A DNA stretch of 23,401 bases from an uncultured Prevotellaceae bacterium (GCA_937916085.1 CALGGO010000073.1:1-23401); one strand, 5' to 3'; positions 14,549 to 22,027 are shown, counted from the stretch's first letter. Program-made: numbers and translations. The notes: generated by a model from the sequence alone, not told the origin.

Positions 14549-16045
14549 TTAAACAAACAGCTTAGGCTGGTATTCTCTAAGCACTTTCTCCTTCGCCAGC
14601 TTGTAGAAATTCTTCTTTATCTCGAAGCCGTATGCCCTGCGCCCGGTGTTGGCGGCTGCCAGCAATGTAGTGCCGCTCCCCGCGCATGGGTCTATGACCA
14701 CATCGCCCGGGTCGGTAAAGATTGAGATGAGCTGCTCAAGCAGAGGTACGGGCTTCTGGGTGTTGTGGGAGCATCCGACGGCGGTGTCAAATGCGGGGAC
14801 TCCGCAAAGCGTAACATTATAAACCTCGGTCTTTCCCAATATTGTCTTTACGTTTAAAACCTTTCTCGGTACGAACCTTACGCCCCCTGACCACTTTTTT
14901 GATGTAACATTCTTTGCATATAGTTCCATTAATCCATCCCCGTGAATAATACCAGTTGTCCCTGTTGCATCGCTTGTATTTGCCGCATACTGAACATGGT
15001 TTAAACCATTCATCAACGACAAACTTGCAACCTTCGTGTATCCTTTTATGCTCAAGGGCAGTGACAAGTTGGAGGTTTGTAATATTATTGTTTTCCTTGT
15101 TCCCATCAATGTGATGGATTTGAAACCCTTCAGGAATCTCGCCAAAGAAGTTTTCCCAAACAAGCACATGCTCCATTTTCGCTTTTCCTTTCCTTCTAAG
15201 CCTGATATAACCTTTCGCTGTGGGTTTGTGTTTGTCTTTAAGTTTGCTCGCCATAGAATTTCATCATTTTCTCTTATCAGTTCGGCATGAACCCATGCGA
15301 TTTCATTTCCACGAAGCACCAAGAAAGGGTGATTCCATGTCGCACGAGCAGTGCCATCATCTGTTGTAATTTCAATAATTTTGTCGGCAAAATGGGATGA
15401 TGTCTCCACAACTTCCCCATAAGCGCTGTGGTCGCCTTTTTTTACATTTTCTATGTTCATCCAACGGTTGTTAAAAAACACTTTCTCACCCTTCGGCAGA
15501 CAAGGATGAATCTTCGGGGTTTTGTTGTCTCTCACCCAGTCGAAGCAGTTGAACACCATGCCTCCGTTATTGTTGAACTTGGGCAGTTTGTCCTTGTATA
15601 AGATTAAGCCGTATTCACAGTTTCCCACAACTTTCATATTGGCTTTCAGGACTTGCGCGCTGAAATTCTTGCGGAACACCAGGTTGATGTAGTGCTGGAA
15701 GCCGTATCTCTTGCCTAGCTCGATATACTTAAATTGCTGCTCGAACTCGCAGAAGATAATCATACAGGGTGCTTTGCCAGCCTCTTTCGGCTCTTTGACC
15801 AGCATTTGAGAACAGAAGTGCATGAACTCGGCAGGTCTGAAATCCTTGTCGGTGTCGAAGAACTCTCGCCCTGCCAGTGTGCTCTCGCCGTTCCTGTTGT
15901 CGCCATCTACATACCATGACGGGTTGCTGGCATAGGCGTTCACCCCAATGTTATATGGCGGGTCAGTGATAATGAGTTGCGCTTTAGGGATTTGGTACCG
16001 CTTAAAATTTTGGAAGTGATCGTTGAATAGTTCTGTTTTGCTCAT
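14549..16045 (-). CDS. Adenine-specific DNA methylase (DPPY) carrying an intein
   Basis: A 498-aa precursor. The catalytic motif TDPPYNIG is at 27-34. The conserved HPTQKP motif is split by an intein between HP (180-181) and TQKPVPLLEQLI (429 on). SAM motif I is IDPCAGSGTT (451-460). Motif order gives the beta class. Spliced length would be 251 residues, normal for the family. The enzyme probably methylates adenine-N6 in phage DNA. The intein region also encodes a separate HNH endonuclease in another frame (14817-15254). It lies between the DUF1064-like gene, whose end overlaps its start by four bases, and the hairpin at 14352. Confidence 0.9.
   Translation of the reverse strand: MSKTELFNDHFQNFKRYQIPKAQLIITDPPYNIGVNAYASNPSWYVDGDNRNGESTLAGREFFDTDKDFRPAEFMHFCSQMLVKEPKEAGKAPCMIIFCEFEQQFKYIELGKRYGFQHYINLVFRKNFSAQVLKANMKVVGNCEYGLILYKDKLPKFNNNGGMVFNCFDWVRDNKTPKIHPCLPKGEKVFFNNRWMNIENVKKGDHSAYGEVVETSSHFADKIIEITTDDGTARATWNHPFLVLRGNEIAWVHAELIRENDEILWRANLKTNTNPQRKVISGLEGKEKRKWSMCLFGKTSLARFLKGFKSITLMGTRKTIILQTSNLSLPLSIKGYTKVASLSLMNGLNHVQYAANTSDATGTTGIIHGDGLMELYAKNVTSKKWSGGVRFVPRKVLNVKTILGKTEVYNVTLCGVPAFDTAVGCSHNTQKPVPLLEQLISIFTDPGDVVIDPCAGSGTTLLAAANTGRRAYGFEIKKNFYKLAKEKVLREYQPKLFV
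14762..15502 (-). mobile_element. Intein in the HPTQKP motif of the methylase
   Basis: Residues 182-428 of the methylase (247 aa). Block A: Cys182 in CLPKGEKVFFNNRW. Block B: ARATWNHPFLV (about 233-243). Block F/G: TEVYNVTLCGVPAFDTAVGC then SHN, ending at Asn428 with Thr429 as +1. The splicing frame stays open for the whole intein although its middle (about residues 265-408) looks like no endonuclease. The endonuclease is encoded in a different frame over the same DNA. Confidence 0.85.
14817..15254 (-). CDS. HNH homing endonuclease nested out of frame inside the intein
   Basis: A 145-aa protein starting MASKLKDKHKPTAKGYIRL. The HNH core is VLVWENFFGEIPEGFQIHHI with D50, N60 and H69 (HHID, NNNITNLQLV, EHKRIHEG). 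A Cys4 zinc-binding segment follows (CSVC 87-90 and CKEC 113-116). It lies wholly inside the intein but in a different reading frame from the splicing domains, starting just after the N-terminal splicing block and ending just before the C-terminal one. Both frames are open for about 145 codons. It would be made from its own ATG or by frameshifting. Its role would be to spread the intein by cutting intein-less methylase genes. Confidence 0.85.
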   Translation of the reverse strand: MASKLKDKHKPTAKGYIRLRRKGKAKMEHVLVWENFFGEIPEGFQIHHIDGNKENNNITNLQLVTALEHKRIHEGCKFVVDEWFKPCSVCGKYKRCNRDNWYYSRGWINGTICKECYIKKVVRGRKVRTEKGFKRKDNIGKDRGL

Positions 16046-16605
16046 GTCTCTAAGATTTTAATTCCGTGGACGTGGAGCATGAGTTTGCGGCGCAGCACGT
16101 AGTCGGGCTCTCTGCGTGTAGCCTCGCTCTTCACGTCCTCGACCACCATCTCACCCAGCTCGACGTAAACGAAGTCGGCGGTATATACCGCGTTCTGCTC
16201 TATGCAGACGGATTTGACGACGGGTTCCACGGTCACAAAGGTCGTGATTCTGGAATAGGGGATGCCCCTGCTTTTGCACCATGTCCTCGCCTGTGTCTTT
16301 GTGGGGAAGTCGTTTCCCTCCGCGCTGTGGATTTTCACCTTTTTGTAGCGCACGGTCTTGTCCTCGTAATGTGCGGGTATTATCTCGAACTCCACCTGCC
16401 TTTGAAGGTTGGTAATTTTACCATTTTTCTCCTCTTCCTGGAGCTCTCTCCATCGGCTCAGTTCCTTCTCGGAGTCGTATATCTCGACCTGCGAGAAGTC
16501 TATGCCGTGCTGTTCGCAGAAATACTGCGCGTCGTGCTTCGTGCGGAAGTGGTGGGCGTTGCCCGGCACGAGATACACTTTCTTGTTGTGGAATTTCATT
16601 GCCAT
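16042..16605 (-). CDS. DUF1064-like phage nuclease-fold protein with internal repeat
   Basis: A 187-aa protein whose C-terminal part (about 140-180) follows the DUF1064 pattern: YTADFVYVELGEMVVEDVKS, then DYVLRRKLM and HGIKI. The acidic residues Asp144, Glu156/Asp157 and Lys159 fit the D...(E/D)xK core of a restriction-like nuclease, so a resolvase or nuclease role is plausible but unproven. The N-terminal part holds two related copies, HHFRTKHDAQYFCEQHGIDF (18-37) and NDFPTKTQARTWCKSRGIPY (98-117), suggesting a duplicated small domain. It overlaps the methylase start by four bases. Confidence 0.72.
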   Translation of the reverse strand: MAMKFHNKKVYLVPGNAHHFRTKHDAQYFCEQHGIDFSQVEIYDSEKELSRWRELQEEEKNGKITNLQRQVEFEIIPAHYEDKTVRYKKVKIHSAEGNDFPTKTQARTWCKSRGIPYSRITTFVTVEPVVKSVCIEQNAVYTADFVYVELGEMVVEDVKSEATRREPDYVLRRKLMLHVHGIKILET

Positions 16606-16606
16606 G

Positions 16607-16846
16607 TCAGTTAAGTCTTTTGTTGTCTTCGAGACAGCCCGCTATGCGCAGCGAGTCTCCAACGAGCCCCTTTATGTAGGGATATTTCTGTATCGCTGTG
16701 GCTAGCGCCGCCTTGATGTGCTTGTCGTCGCCGTTGCATATCATCGACGACTTGCCGTCCCTGGTGGAGAGCAGCATGTATCCGTCGAACTCCTTGTCGA
16801 GCCATTCGGCGAAAGCGAGCAGGGTGTCCTCTCTATCCTTGTCCAT
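16607..16846 (-). CDS. Small paralogue C of a three-gene family, 79 aa
   Basis: I chose ATG 16846 (MDKDREDTLLAFAEWLDKEF) because it aligns with the starts of the two upstream paralogues. The pattern is [T/L]AFA-W-D followed by a short strand region (YMLLSTRDGKSSMICNG) and a helical C-terminus (ALATAIQKYPYIKGLVGDSL). It overlaps the end of paralogue B by 14 bases. Function unknown. Confidence 0.65.
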   Translation of the reverse strand: MDKDREDTLLAFAEWLDKEFDGYMLLSTRDGKSSMICNGDDKHIKAALATAIQKYPYIKGLVGDSLRIAGCLEDNKRLN

Positions 16847-17099
16847 CGCTTTTGAATTTGCCCAGCATTTTGGAAAGACAAGCGATATTCGCCACATTTA
16901 CCGCTTTTGTCACAATATCTCTAAATTCATCATTTTCGGCTATATACCCCGCAAGACCTGCGCCTAAAGATTCTTCGTCACCTTTTACAGCGAGAAGTGA
17001 TGAATGGTCTTCGTGGTTGGCGATAATCATGTAGCTCATGTTGTTCTCTTCGAGATAGTCGGCGAAGGCTCTGATGGTTTGTTTCTGTTCTTCTGTCAT
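16833..17099 (-). CDS. Small paralogue B of a three-gene family, 88 aa
   Basis: Start at ATG 17099 (MTEEQKQTIRAFADYLEENN), chosen because paralogue A begins MTEKQEQTIKAFTDWMTDNG. Longer readings would begin inside the previous gene. The shared layout is an N-terminal helix, a strand with Ser, Asp and Gly, then a hydrophobic helix (LGAGLAGYIAENDEFRDIVT). Function unknown. Confidence 0.68.
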   Translation of the reverse strand: MTEEQKQTIRAFADYLEENNMSYMIIANHEDHSSLLAVKGDEESLGAGLAGYIAENDEFRDIVTKAVNVANIACLSKMLGKFKSDGQG

Positions 17100-17134
17100 A
17101 GTGCTAATCCTACTTTTTTTTTTATCCATTACTG

Positions 17135-17377
17135 TCAATCTTCTTCGCACTTGCGCAGTTCTTTGGAGAATGCGAGCATCAATGCCATTCCAACTATGGA
17201 TTTAAGCCCTGCGTTCTTGCTGAGTAAGGCTGACAGGTTGGCGGCAATGTTGATGCCGCTGCCGTTAGAAAAGCCTATCCCATCCTCTCCGTCGGAGACT
17301 GACAGCAAAAAATCGAGACCGTTATCAGTCATCCAGTCGGTGAAGGCTTTGATTGTCTGTTCCTGTTTCTCTGTCAT
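17135..17377 (-). CDS. Small paralogue A of a three-gene family, 80 aa
   Basis: Starts MTEKQEQTIKAFTDWMTDNG. It contains DFLLSVSDGEDGIGFSNGSG and the hydrophobic helix NIAANLSALLSKNAGLKSIV. First of three tandem related genes. It lies four bases downstream of the DUF1367-like gene in the recombination/SSB cluster. Function unknown to me. Confidence 0.68.
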   Translation of the reverse strand: MTEKQEQTIKAFTDWMTDNGLDFLLSVSDGEDGIGFSNGSGINIAANLSALLSKNAGLKSIVGMALMLAFSKELRKCEED

Positions 17378-17381
17378 AGTG

Positions 17382-17813
17382 TTAGTAGTTTATTAAAGTT
17401 TCTTCGAACTGCTCTATGGTGATGTGCCTGAGGAACACGGTGAGCAGCACGTCCCTCACGTCGCGGTAGAGCTCCTCGAACTCGTCACCGCTCATCTTGT
17501 CGAAGGCGATGCTTTTAGGGACCTCCACCCATTCCTTCAGGCGAAGGTGGAAAACCCGCTCACAGTGACCCGCCGCCACCTGCGCCGTCTTGCGGAAGCT
17601 CTCCTTCGTGCCGAAGAACCGCCTCGTCTTGTCGGTGAGCAGGTCCCAGGCGCAGCTTATCATCGAGAAATAGAGCCTGTGGAATTTAATGTTACGCGGC
17701 ACAGAGACCTTCGCCCTATAGACCTGTCCTAGTTTGAGTTTTCTTTTCTCTTCGTAGTCCTCGTCGTACAAGGGCTTGAGTCCCTGCGCCGTGTTCATAA
17801 GCAGCAGTTCCAT
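17382..17813 (-). CDS. DUF1367-like phage protein, 143 aa
   Basis: The segment KLKLGQVYRAKVSVPRNIKF and the following HRLYFSMISCAWDLL (about 25-60) fit the DUF1367 pattern of lambdoid-type phage proteins found near recombination genes (NinB-neighbourhood type). The later HLRLKEWVEVPKSIAFDKMS is also consistent. The biochemical role is unknown. The ATG shares a base with the SSB stop codon, so translation is coupled. Confidence 0.72.
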   Translation of the reverse strand: MELLLMNTAQGLKPLYDEDYEEKRKLKLGQVYRAKVSVPRNIKFHRLYFSMISCAWDLLTDKTRRFFGTKESFRKTAQVAAGHCERVFHLRLKEWVEVPKSIAFDKMSGDEFEELYRDVRDVLLTVFLRHITIEQFEETLINY

Positions 17814-18253
17814 CAGAACGGCAGCTCATCGTCGGGTTCGTCGAATGCGGTGGGTGCGGGTGCCGGTCCCGATGCCGGTGTGGGCTGCTGTGCCTGGATG
17901 GGGTTGGGGTTGCCCTGCTCCTTGTTGGGGCGCGCGAGCAGCTCGATGTTGTCGGCGACGACCTCGGTGTAGTAGCGTGTGGTGCCGCCCACGTCGGCCT
18001 TGCGGTGCGTGAGCTTGCCCTCCACGAACACCTTGGTTCCTTTCAGCCCGTACTTGGCGATAACCTCGGCGAGACCTCTCCATGCCACGATGTCGTGCCA
18101 TTCGGTCTTGTCGGGCACCTGCGTGCCGTCCTTTTTGATGTAGCCCTTCTCGGTGGTGGCGAGAGTGAAATTGGTGACTTTGGTCCCTGCCGCGTCGCGG
18201 ACAACGGGGTCTTGCCCGATGTTGCCGATTAAGAATACTTTGTTGATAGCCAT
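17813..18253 (-). CDS. ssb: Single-stranded DNA-binding protein
   Basis: A 146-aa SSB. I start at ATG 18253 (MAINKVFLIGNIGQDPVVRD), the standard SSB opening; the upstream extension to 18289 would lie in a terminator-like hairpin. The OB fold spans about 1-108 with EWHDIVAWRGLAEVIAKYG and VEGKLTHRK. A Pro/Gln/Ala-rich flexible linker follows, then the acidic tip DEPDDELPF that recruits partner proteins. It works with the annealing protein and exonuclease just upstream. Confidence 0.95.
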   Translation of the reverse strand: MAINKVFLIGNIGQDPVVRDAAGTKVTNFTLATTEKGYIKKDGTQVPDKTEWHDIVAWRGLAEVIAKYGLKGTKVFVEGKLTHRKADVGGTTRYYTEVVADNIELLARPNKEQGNPNPIQAQQPTPASGPAPAPTAFDEPDDELPF

Positions 18254-18276
18254 ATCTGTGAAATTAAGTGGTTTGC

Positions 18277-18303
18277 AAAAAGAGGGCATCCCATGCTGCC
18301 CTC
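18277..18303 (-). terminator. Terminator-like hairpin upstream of ssb
   Basis: On the minus strand GAGGGCA-GCATGGGA-TGCCCTC is followed by TTTTT. It lies between the exonuclease stop (18346) and the SSB start. It shares the GGCAGC..GGATGCC core with the hairpin at 14352-14378. Confidence 0.65.
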
Positions 18304-18345
18304 GCGTAAAACAACAATGCTTGAAATGAAGAAATATTTACTTTG

Positions 18346-19371
18346 TCAGTCCTCATGGGCGGGCTTTTTCAGTGTGACCCTGAACGAGCCTTTCTTCTCG
18401 GATGTCTTGAGGTATTTGTTGTACTCGTCGGGGTTGTCGGCCTTGAACGCCTTGCTGTCGAATATGGCGGTCTCGCTGTCCTTGCCGATGGTGGCGGTGA
18501 ACTCGTCGCACTCCCATTTCTTGACGCCGTACTGCTCCATCAACGCCCTAAGCCTCTCTTTCATCTCCTTGGCTTTCTTCTCGGTCTCAAGGAACGAGGC
18601 GATGGCCTTGGTGAGCTCCTGCGGCACGGCAAGCGACTGATATTCCATTAATTGAGGAATCTCATGGACTTGCATCAACTCATTGATATACTCAAATCCG
18701 TTGTCGGTTAGCATAACAGTGGTTTCAAGTAAGCACTCGACTTGCTCGTCGGGTTTCCTCTCGATAACCCATCGCTCTCCTTTATCTTTTCTTATCCACA
18801 TGGCGATAAGCCCAGCGACTTTTTTACTTGTCAGCCTCTCAAACATGAAGGCATAACAAGACAACTGCCATGACAGATATTCCTTGAGCCCTTCTTGTCC
18901 TCCAGGATAATAGTCGATATTGTTGGTTTTGTAATCGACAAGGTAGATTTCATCATCCTCATCAGCTTTCACACTGTCAATCTGTGAGGCAAAATCTCCA
19001 TAATCAACCGTAAACTCACAAGCGACCGTCCTAAGACCACACAGCAGGTTTTTGTAAGTTTCAAGTTCTTGGCTTACATCTTGGGCAGGGAGTAATCCAG
19101 CAGTGGGGTGGTCTTTTTCGGGATATTCCGTACATTCAATCCCTAACTCATCCCACGTCTGTATTGCTGCATGTACACATGTTCCGTAATACCCCGCTTT
19201 GGGTATCCGCACTTCATTAACGTAGTCGGTGGCGCCGGGGTAAACTCCAAGCATCAACACATGGTGGATGAGAGAGGTTATGCCCGACAACCTCTGCTCG
19301 CCTCGAAGGTATGTGTGGTTCTCCTCGTTAAATACAACCTCCGATTTATTCAGGTCTGCTTTTGTTATCAT
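18346..19371 (-). CDS. PD-(D/E)XK phage exonuclease (RecB/Cas4-like fold)
   Basis: A 341-aa protein. Residues 62-71 (YGTCVHAAIQ) carry the conserved His, FASQIDSVKA (127-136) gives the acidic Asp132, and IYLVDYKTNN (142-151) gives the DxK pair (Asp146, Lys148) of the PD-(D/E)XK fold. The C-terminal third is helical and charged. It lies directly downstream of the annealing protein, the usual pairing of a phage recombination module: the exonuclease makes 3' single strands and the partner anneals them. Confidence 0.85.
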   Translation of the reverse strand: MITKADLNKSEVVFNEENHTYLRGEQRLSGITSLIHHVLMLGVYPGATDYVNEVRIPKAGYYGTCVHAAIQTWDELGIECTEYPEKDHPTAGLLPAQDVSQELETYKNLLCGLRTVACEFTVDYGDFASQIDSVKADEDDEIYLVDYKTNNIDYYPGGQEGLKEYLSWQLSCYAFMFERLTSKKVAGLIAMWIRKDKGERWVIERKPDEQVECLLETTVMLTDNGFEYINELMQVHEIPQLMEYQSLAVPQELTKAIASFLETEKKAKEMKERLRALMEQYGVKKWECDEFTATIGKDSETAIFDSKAFKADNPDEYNKYLKTSEKKGSFRVTLKKPAHED

Positions 19372-19386
19372 TTTGCGTTAATAAAA

Positions 19387-20109
19387 CTACTGAAGTTTTG
19401 GATAAATTTGTGCCATTTCTTCTGCTGTGGTACGGAACTTTGAACCTGTGCCAGATGGGACGACATTATGCCACGTCGCCCAGCAAGACTCAAACTCTTC
19501 TCGACTTTTTACAGCACGCATGGCAGCACAGGCTTCTTCAATCTGAGCCGCACGCTGCTTCTCAGCATCGCCGTTTCCCCCATTTGTCTTTGAAGGCGCG
19601 GCGGCGTTTTGCGCTACATTAGTCTCTTGCTCGTACTTGCTGTCACTCTTTATCCTGACTTTATTGTCCGCTCCGTAATACACATCGGCAGCAACTCCTA
19701 ATGCCTTTGAGGCTACACTGATGGCATCAGTAAGGGCCATCTTGAAGCACTCATCGTTGACGTATGCGCCGTTTCGCTCTTGTGAAACAAAGGACGAACC
19801 GCCTGTGCCGGGGATGGCCTCACTCCACTCTCCTTCCCACTTGTAGTAGAGATTGATGGTCATGAACGCCTTGACCTCGTTGCCGTATGTCTCAAGCCAC
19901 TCTTTGACAATCTCATATCTCCAGCCTATACCGCATGGACCAAACAGCCCCGTGAGCTTCTTGATGCGGTACATGGGGTTGATGTCACTCATTCCCTTCA
20001 ATCGCCCAGCCTTGATCTCTTTAAGGGCATGGGCTGGAATTTTCCTTGCAATGTCGTAAATGTGCAAGTTGTCGGTCTTTTCTTCCAACTTTTTCTTTTT
20101 TTCTTCCAT
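19387..20109 (-). CDS. Rad52/22-like single-strand annealing protein
   Basis: I use ATG 20109 (MEEKKKKLEEKTDNLHIYDI); the longer frame would start with TTG at 20133. The 240-aa product contains YRIKKLTGLFGPCGIGWRYE, the glycine-rich segment typical of Rad52/22 (Sak) phage recombinases. EAIPGTGGSSFVSQERNGAY and ECFKMALTDAISVASKALGV follow. After about residue 165 the tail is flexible. It should bind ssDNA and anneal complementary strands with the exonuclease and SSB. Confidence 0.85.
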   Translation of the reverse strand: MEEKKKKLEEKTDNLHIYDIARKIPAHALKEIKAGRLKGMSDINPMYRIKKLTGLFGPCGIGWRYEIVKEWLETYGNEVKAFMTINLYYKWEGEWSEAIPGTGGSSFVSQERNGAYVNDECFKMALTDAISVASKALGVAADVYYGADNKVRIKSDSKYEQETNVAQNAAAPSKTNGGNGDAEKQRAAQIEEACAAMRAVKSREEFESCWATWHNVVPSGTGSKFRTTAEEMAQIYPKLQ

Positions 20110-20137
20110 GTCTTTTGTGAGTTTGTGTCGCAAGGTA

Positions 20138-20299
20138 TCACCTTGCGCCTCTTTCTCGGTTTATAACTATCAGAAGGGCGGCACACGCCAGACCCACCAG
20201 GTTAGGGATGAAGGTCTCGCTCTCGTTGACAACGAGCCAGCACCCCAGGCCAAGGATGATATTGACCACCCACTTGGCTGCTTGTAACGTCTTCGCCAT
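20138..20299 (-). CDS. Small membrane protein, 53 aa
   Basis: A short frame from ATG 20299 (MAKTLQAAKWVVNIILGLGC) to TGA at 20138. Two hydrophobic stretches (about residues 8-24, WVVNIILGLGCWLVV, and 32-47, IPNLVGLACAALLIVI) are separated by a polar turn (NESETF) and followed by a basic end (NRERGAR). This is a helical hairpin with both ends probably cytoplasmic. It is close to the recombination operon. Function unknown; a superinfection-exclusion or membrane regulatory role is possible but unsupported. Confidence 0.65.
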   Translation of the reverse strand: MAKTLQAAKWVVNIILGLGCWLVVNESETFIPNLVGLACAALLIVINRERGAR

Positions 20300-20325
20300 A
20301 ATGTATCTTATGTTAGTGATAATCT

Positions 20326-20357
20326 AAAAAAACCCGCTATCCTCACGGACGGCAGGG
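20326..20357 (-). terminator. Rho-independent terminator
   Basis: On the minus strand the stem CCC-T-GC ... GC-GGG, with an inner TCC-GTGA-GGA, is followed by TTTTTTT. It ends the 1.3-kb leader region before the small membrane protein gene and would stop early transcription unless bypassed. Confidence 0.7.
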
Positions 20358-20420
20358 TGTGATAAAGCTAATAAATCTAAAACTTTTAATACTATGATGA
20401 ATAATTAAGCCGTCGCCACT

Positions 20421-20437
20421 GGCGGAGTCGAACCGCC
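20421..20437 (-). ncRNA. tRNA T-arm-like hairpin 1
   Basis: On the minus strand GGCGG-TTCGACT-CCGCC is a perfect 5-bp stem with a 7-base TTCGA loop, the form of a tRNA T-arm. The next seven bases do not find an obvious acceptor partner upstream, so I cannot fold a complete tRNA. Probably a tRNA remnant or tRNA-like structure. Confidence 0.4.
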
Positions 20438-20562
20438 ATTCGCCCTCAACTATCTTTGTCTCCCACTTATCCGCGCCGTGGGGCGGCATGGCGTGATGCC
20501 ACACCATCTTCGCAGACCGTGTGGGTGAAATCTACGTCAAAAATGTATGTGGTCTCAAACAG

Positions 20563-20672
20563 TCCCCGCCGCAGGAGTCGAACCTGCCCTCAGTACAGAT
20601 TTCAGTATCTCACCCTGTCGGGTGTAGGGTAATTCATGCCGTGTTGTTCCTCATGTCACGGCTTTGGCGGGA
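20563..20672 (-). ncRNA. Oversized tRNA-like structure
   Basis: On the minus strand a possible acceptor stem pairs TCCCGCC (20666-20672) with GGCGGGG (20564-20570). Between them lie a long D-like hairpin (GCCGTG/CACGGC), a second hairpin (ACCCT/AGGGT, 9-base loop), a small AGAT/ATCT hairpin, and the T-arm GCAGG-TTCGACT-CCTGC (20571-20587). About 110 bases is too long for a normal tRNA and the anticodon loop is wrong. A tRNA mimic or a degraded tRNA is possible. Confidence 0.35.
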
Positions 20673-21594
20673 GTGTGAGGGGAGAACGACCACCCCTCGT
20701 AAAAATTAAGTGCAAACAACAAGAGACTACGCTACTCGCATAATACTCTTCGCGCTGCCCATGCACGATGGGCGGGCTCTTCCGCGCGCTCTCGCGCTCC
20801 CCTTGCGTCTTTCCAAGAACATTATATACGGTGGATGTTCCGCCACCTCGGTTTGCCGTATGATATATATAATTCGCTGAATTTCAAGAGAAACCTCCCT
20901 GCCTTCACAGGTGGAGAGGGAAATTAACAATTAATAAAAGCATGTTCATCTGAAAGTATAGTGCATTTTAGAAATGCCTAGGTATCAACCTTTATTTATC
21001 AACAAAAAAACTAATTATGAATAATCTTACTTGCTTTTCTTGTACCCGTGCGCCCCGCAAAGGACGTTACAGCCATTTGGCTCACGGGTTCCTTTATATA
21101 ATAGCATGAAACTTGAAAAAGCCATACTTGTCTTGCGCTGGCGTGCCGTTCGAGGCAGCGTGACTCACCTCTAACTTCTTCGGCGATACTAATCACAGGG
21201 CATATAGATATTAAAAAACCAACGTTAGTTTAGTATGATGCGTCAGCACCTCGTTACTTCCTGACCTTTCACCATCTAAATGCCTTGCCTTTTCTCCGCT
21301 TATTATCTGTTCACCGCTTGTTCAGACCGTACCTTCGTCCGCATTCACGGATACCAGCGACTTCGCTCCTCTACCTTTTTTCCTCTATGCGCTGTGCCTA
21401 CGCAGGTCTTCGGAGAGCGTCTCTTGCGCTGCATTACATGGCTCGCCTCCCAACAATGGGCGTTCTTGTGCTTGCCAATACTCCGTCCTAAATCGCTTTT
21501 CCAAACCCATAGTGTGGGTAGTCACATACAAAACATGTCAATACTGCGCCTCTGTCTTTCAGGGTGCCGCAGCGCACCCGGTCCAAATCGCCTA

Positions 21595-21816
21595 TCAGCA
21601 GACCCTGCACCTCTCCACGAGTCGGTCGATGTCGGCCTTCTTGAGGAGCACGAGGCGGTCGAGCTTGTAGTAGCTCAGCCTGCCGTCCTCTCTAAGCCGG
21701 GAGATTGTCTTGGGCGACACTCCCAGATAGGCGGCCGCCTCGCTCTGCGTGAGCCAGATGCGGTCGACGCTGCGCTTCGCCTCGGCGACGGTGATGGTAT
21801 GTTCAAACTTTCTCAT
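21595..21816 (-). CDS. Excisionase/MerR-like HTH protein, 73 aa
   Basis: Residues 21-55 (IWLTQSEAAAYLGVSPKTIS, then RLREDGRLSYYKLDRLVLL) fit the HTH_17 excisionase family: a winged helix-turn-helix followed by a short strand. Such proteins bend DNA at att sites or act as early regulators. It overlaps the end of the upstream small gene by 14 bases and sits in the first leftward transcript after the control region, a typical place for xis or cro-like functions. Confidence 0.78.
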   Translation of the reverse strand: MRKFEHTITVAEAKRSVDRIWLTQSEAAAYLGVSPKTISRLREDGRLSYYKLDRLVLLKKADIDRLVERCRVC

Positions 21817-22027
21817 CGTCGGTCAGGGGCAGGGCGGTGACCATGAGCACGCCCTCATTCTTGTCGTACTTGGTCTTGTAACCGCGCACGCCTTTGGGCA
21901 ATGAGCCGTAACGGCTGCACCAGGAGAGACGGGCCTGGGTTCGCAGTGCTTCCCCCTGTTCCATCACGAATGGTGCTGTATGTCCGGCTTTGATTGCCTT
22001 AATCTGATCAAGAGCGACTTGTGCCAT
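21803..22027 (-). CDS. Hypothetical early protein, 74 aa
   Basis: I start at ATG 22027 (MAQVALDQIKAIKAGHTAPF), because the longer frame to 22099 runs through the AT-rich promoter region. The product contains SWCSRYGSLPKGVRGYKTKY and ends MVTALPLTDDEKV. Not recognised. First gene of the leftward early transcript, opposite the repressor. Confidence 0.65.
   Translation of the reverse strand: MAQVALDQIKAIKAGHTAPFVMEQGEALRTQARLSWCSRYGSLPKGVRGYKTKYDKNEGVLMVTALPLTDDEKV

Larger units (their letters stand above)
20358..21594. other. About 1.24 kb without convincing protein genes
   Basis: Frames here are short, lack family-like sequence and do not tile as an operon. The region is rich in inverted repeats: T-arm-like hairpins at 20421-20437 and 20571-20587, GCCCAT/ATGGGC (20757-20773), nested ATACGG/CCGTAT near 20827-20865, and ACCCGTG/CACGGGT around 21044-21092. 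It lies between the excisionase-like gene and the terminator at 20326. It may be a structured leader RNA, a set of small RNAs, or decayed tRNA genes. Confidence 0.5.

Noticed and set aside
20727..20930. A 67-codon leftward frame in the non-coding region
   Set aside because: Arg/Ser-rich composition, overlaps strong hairpins, lacks a family and does not fit an operon.
21280..21840. A 186-codon rightward frame
   Set aside because: Its end is antisense to the excisionase-like gene and its Cys/Ser/Leu/Arg-rich sequence looks non-coding.
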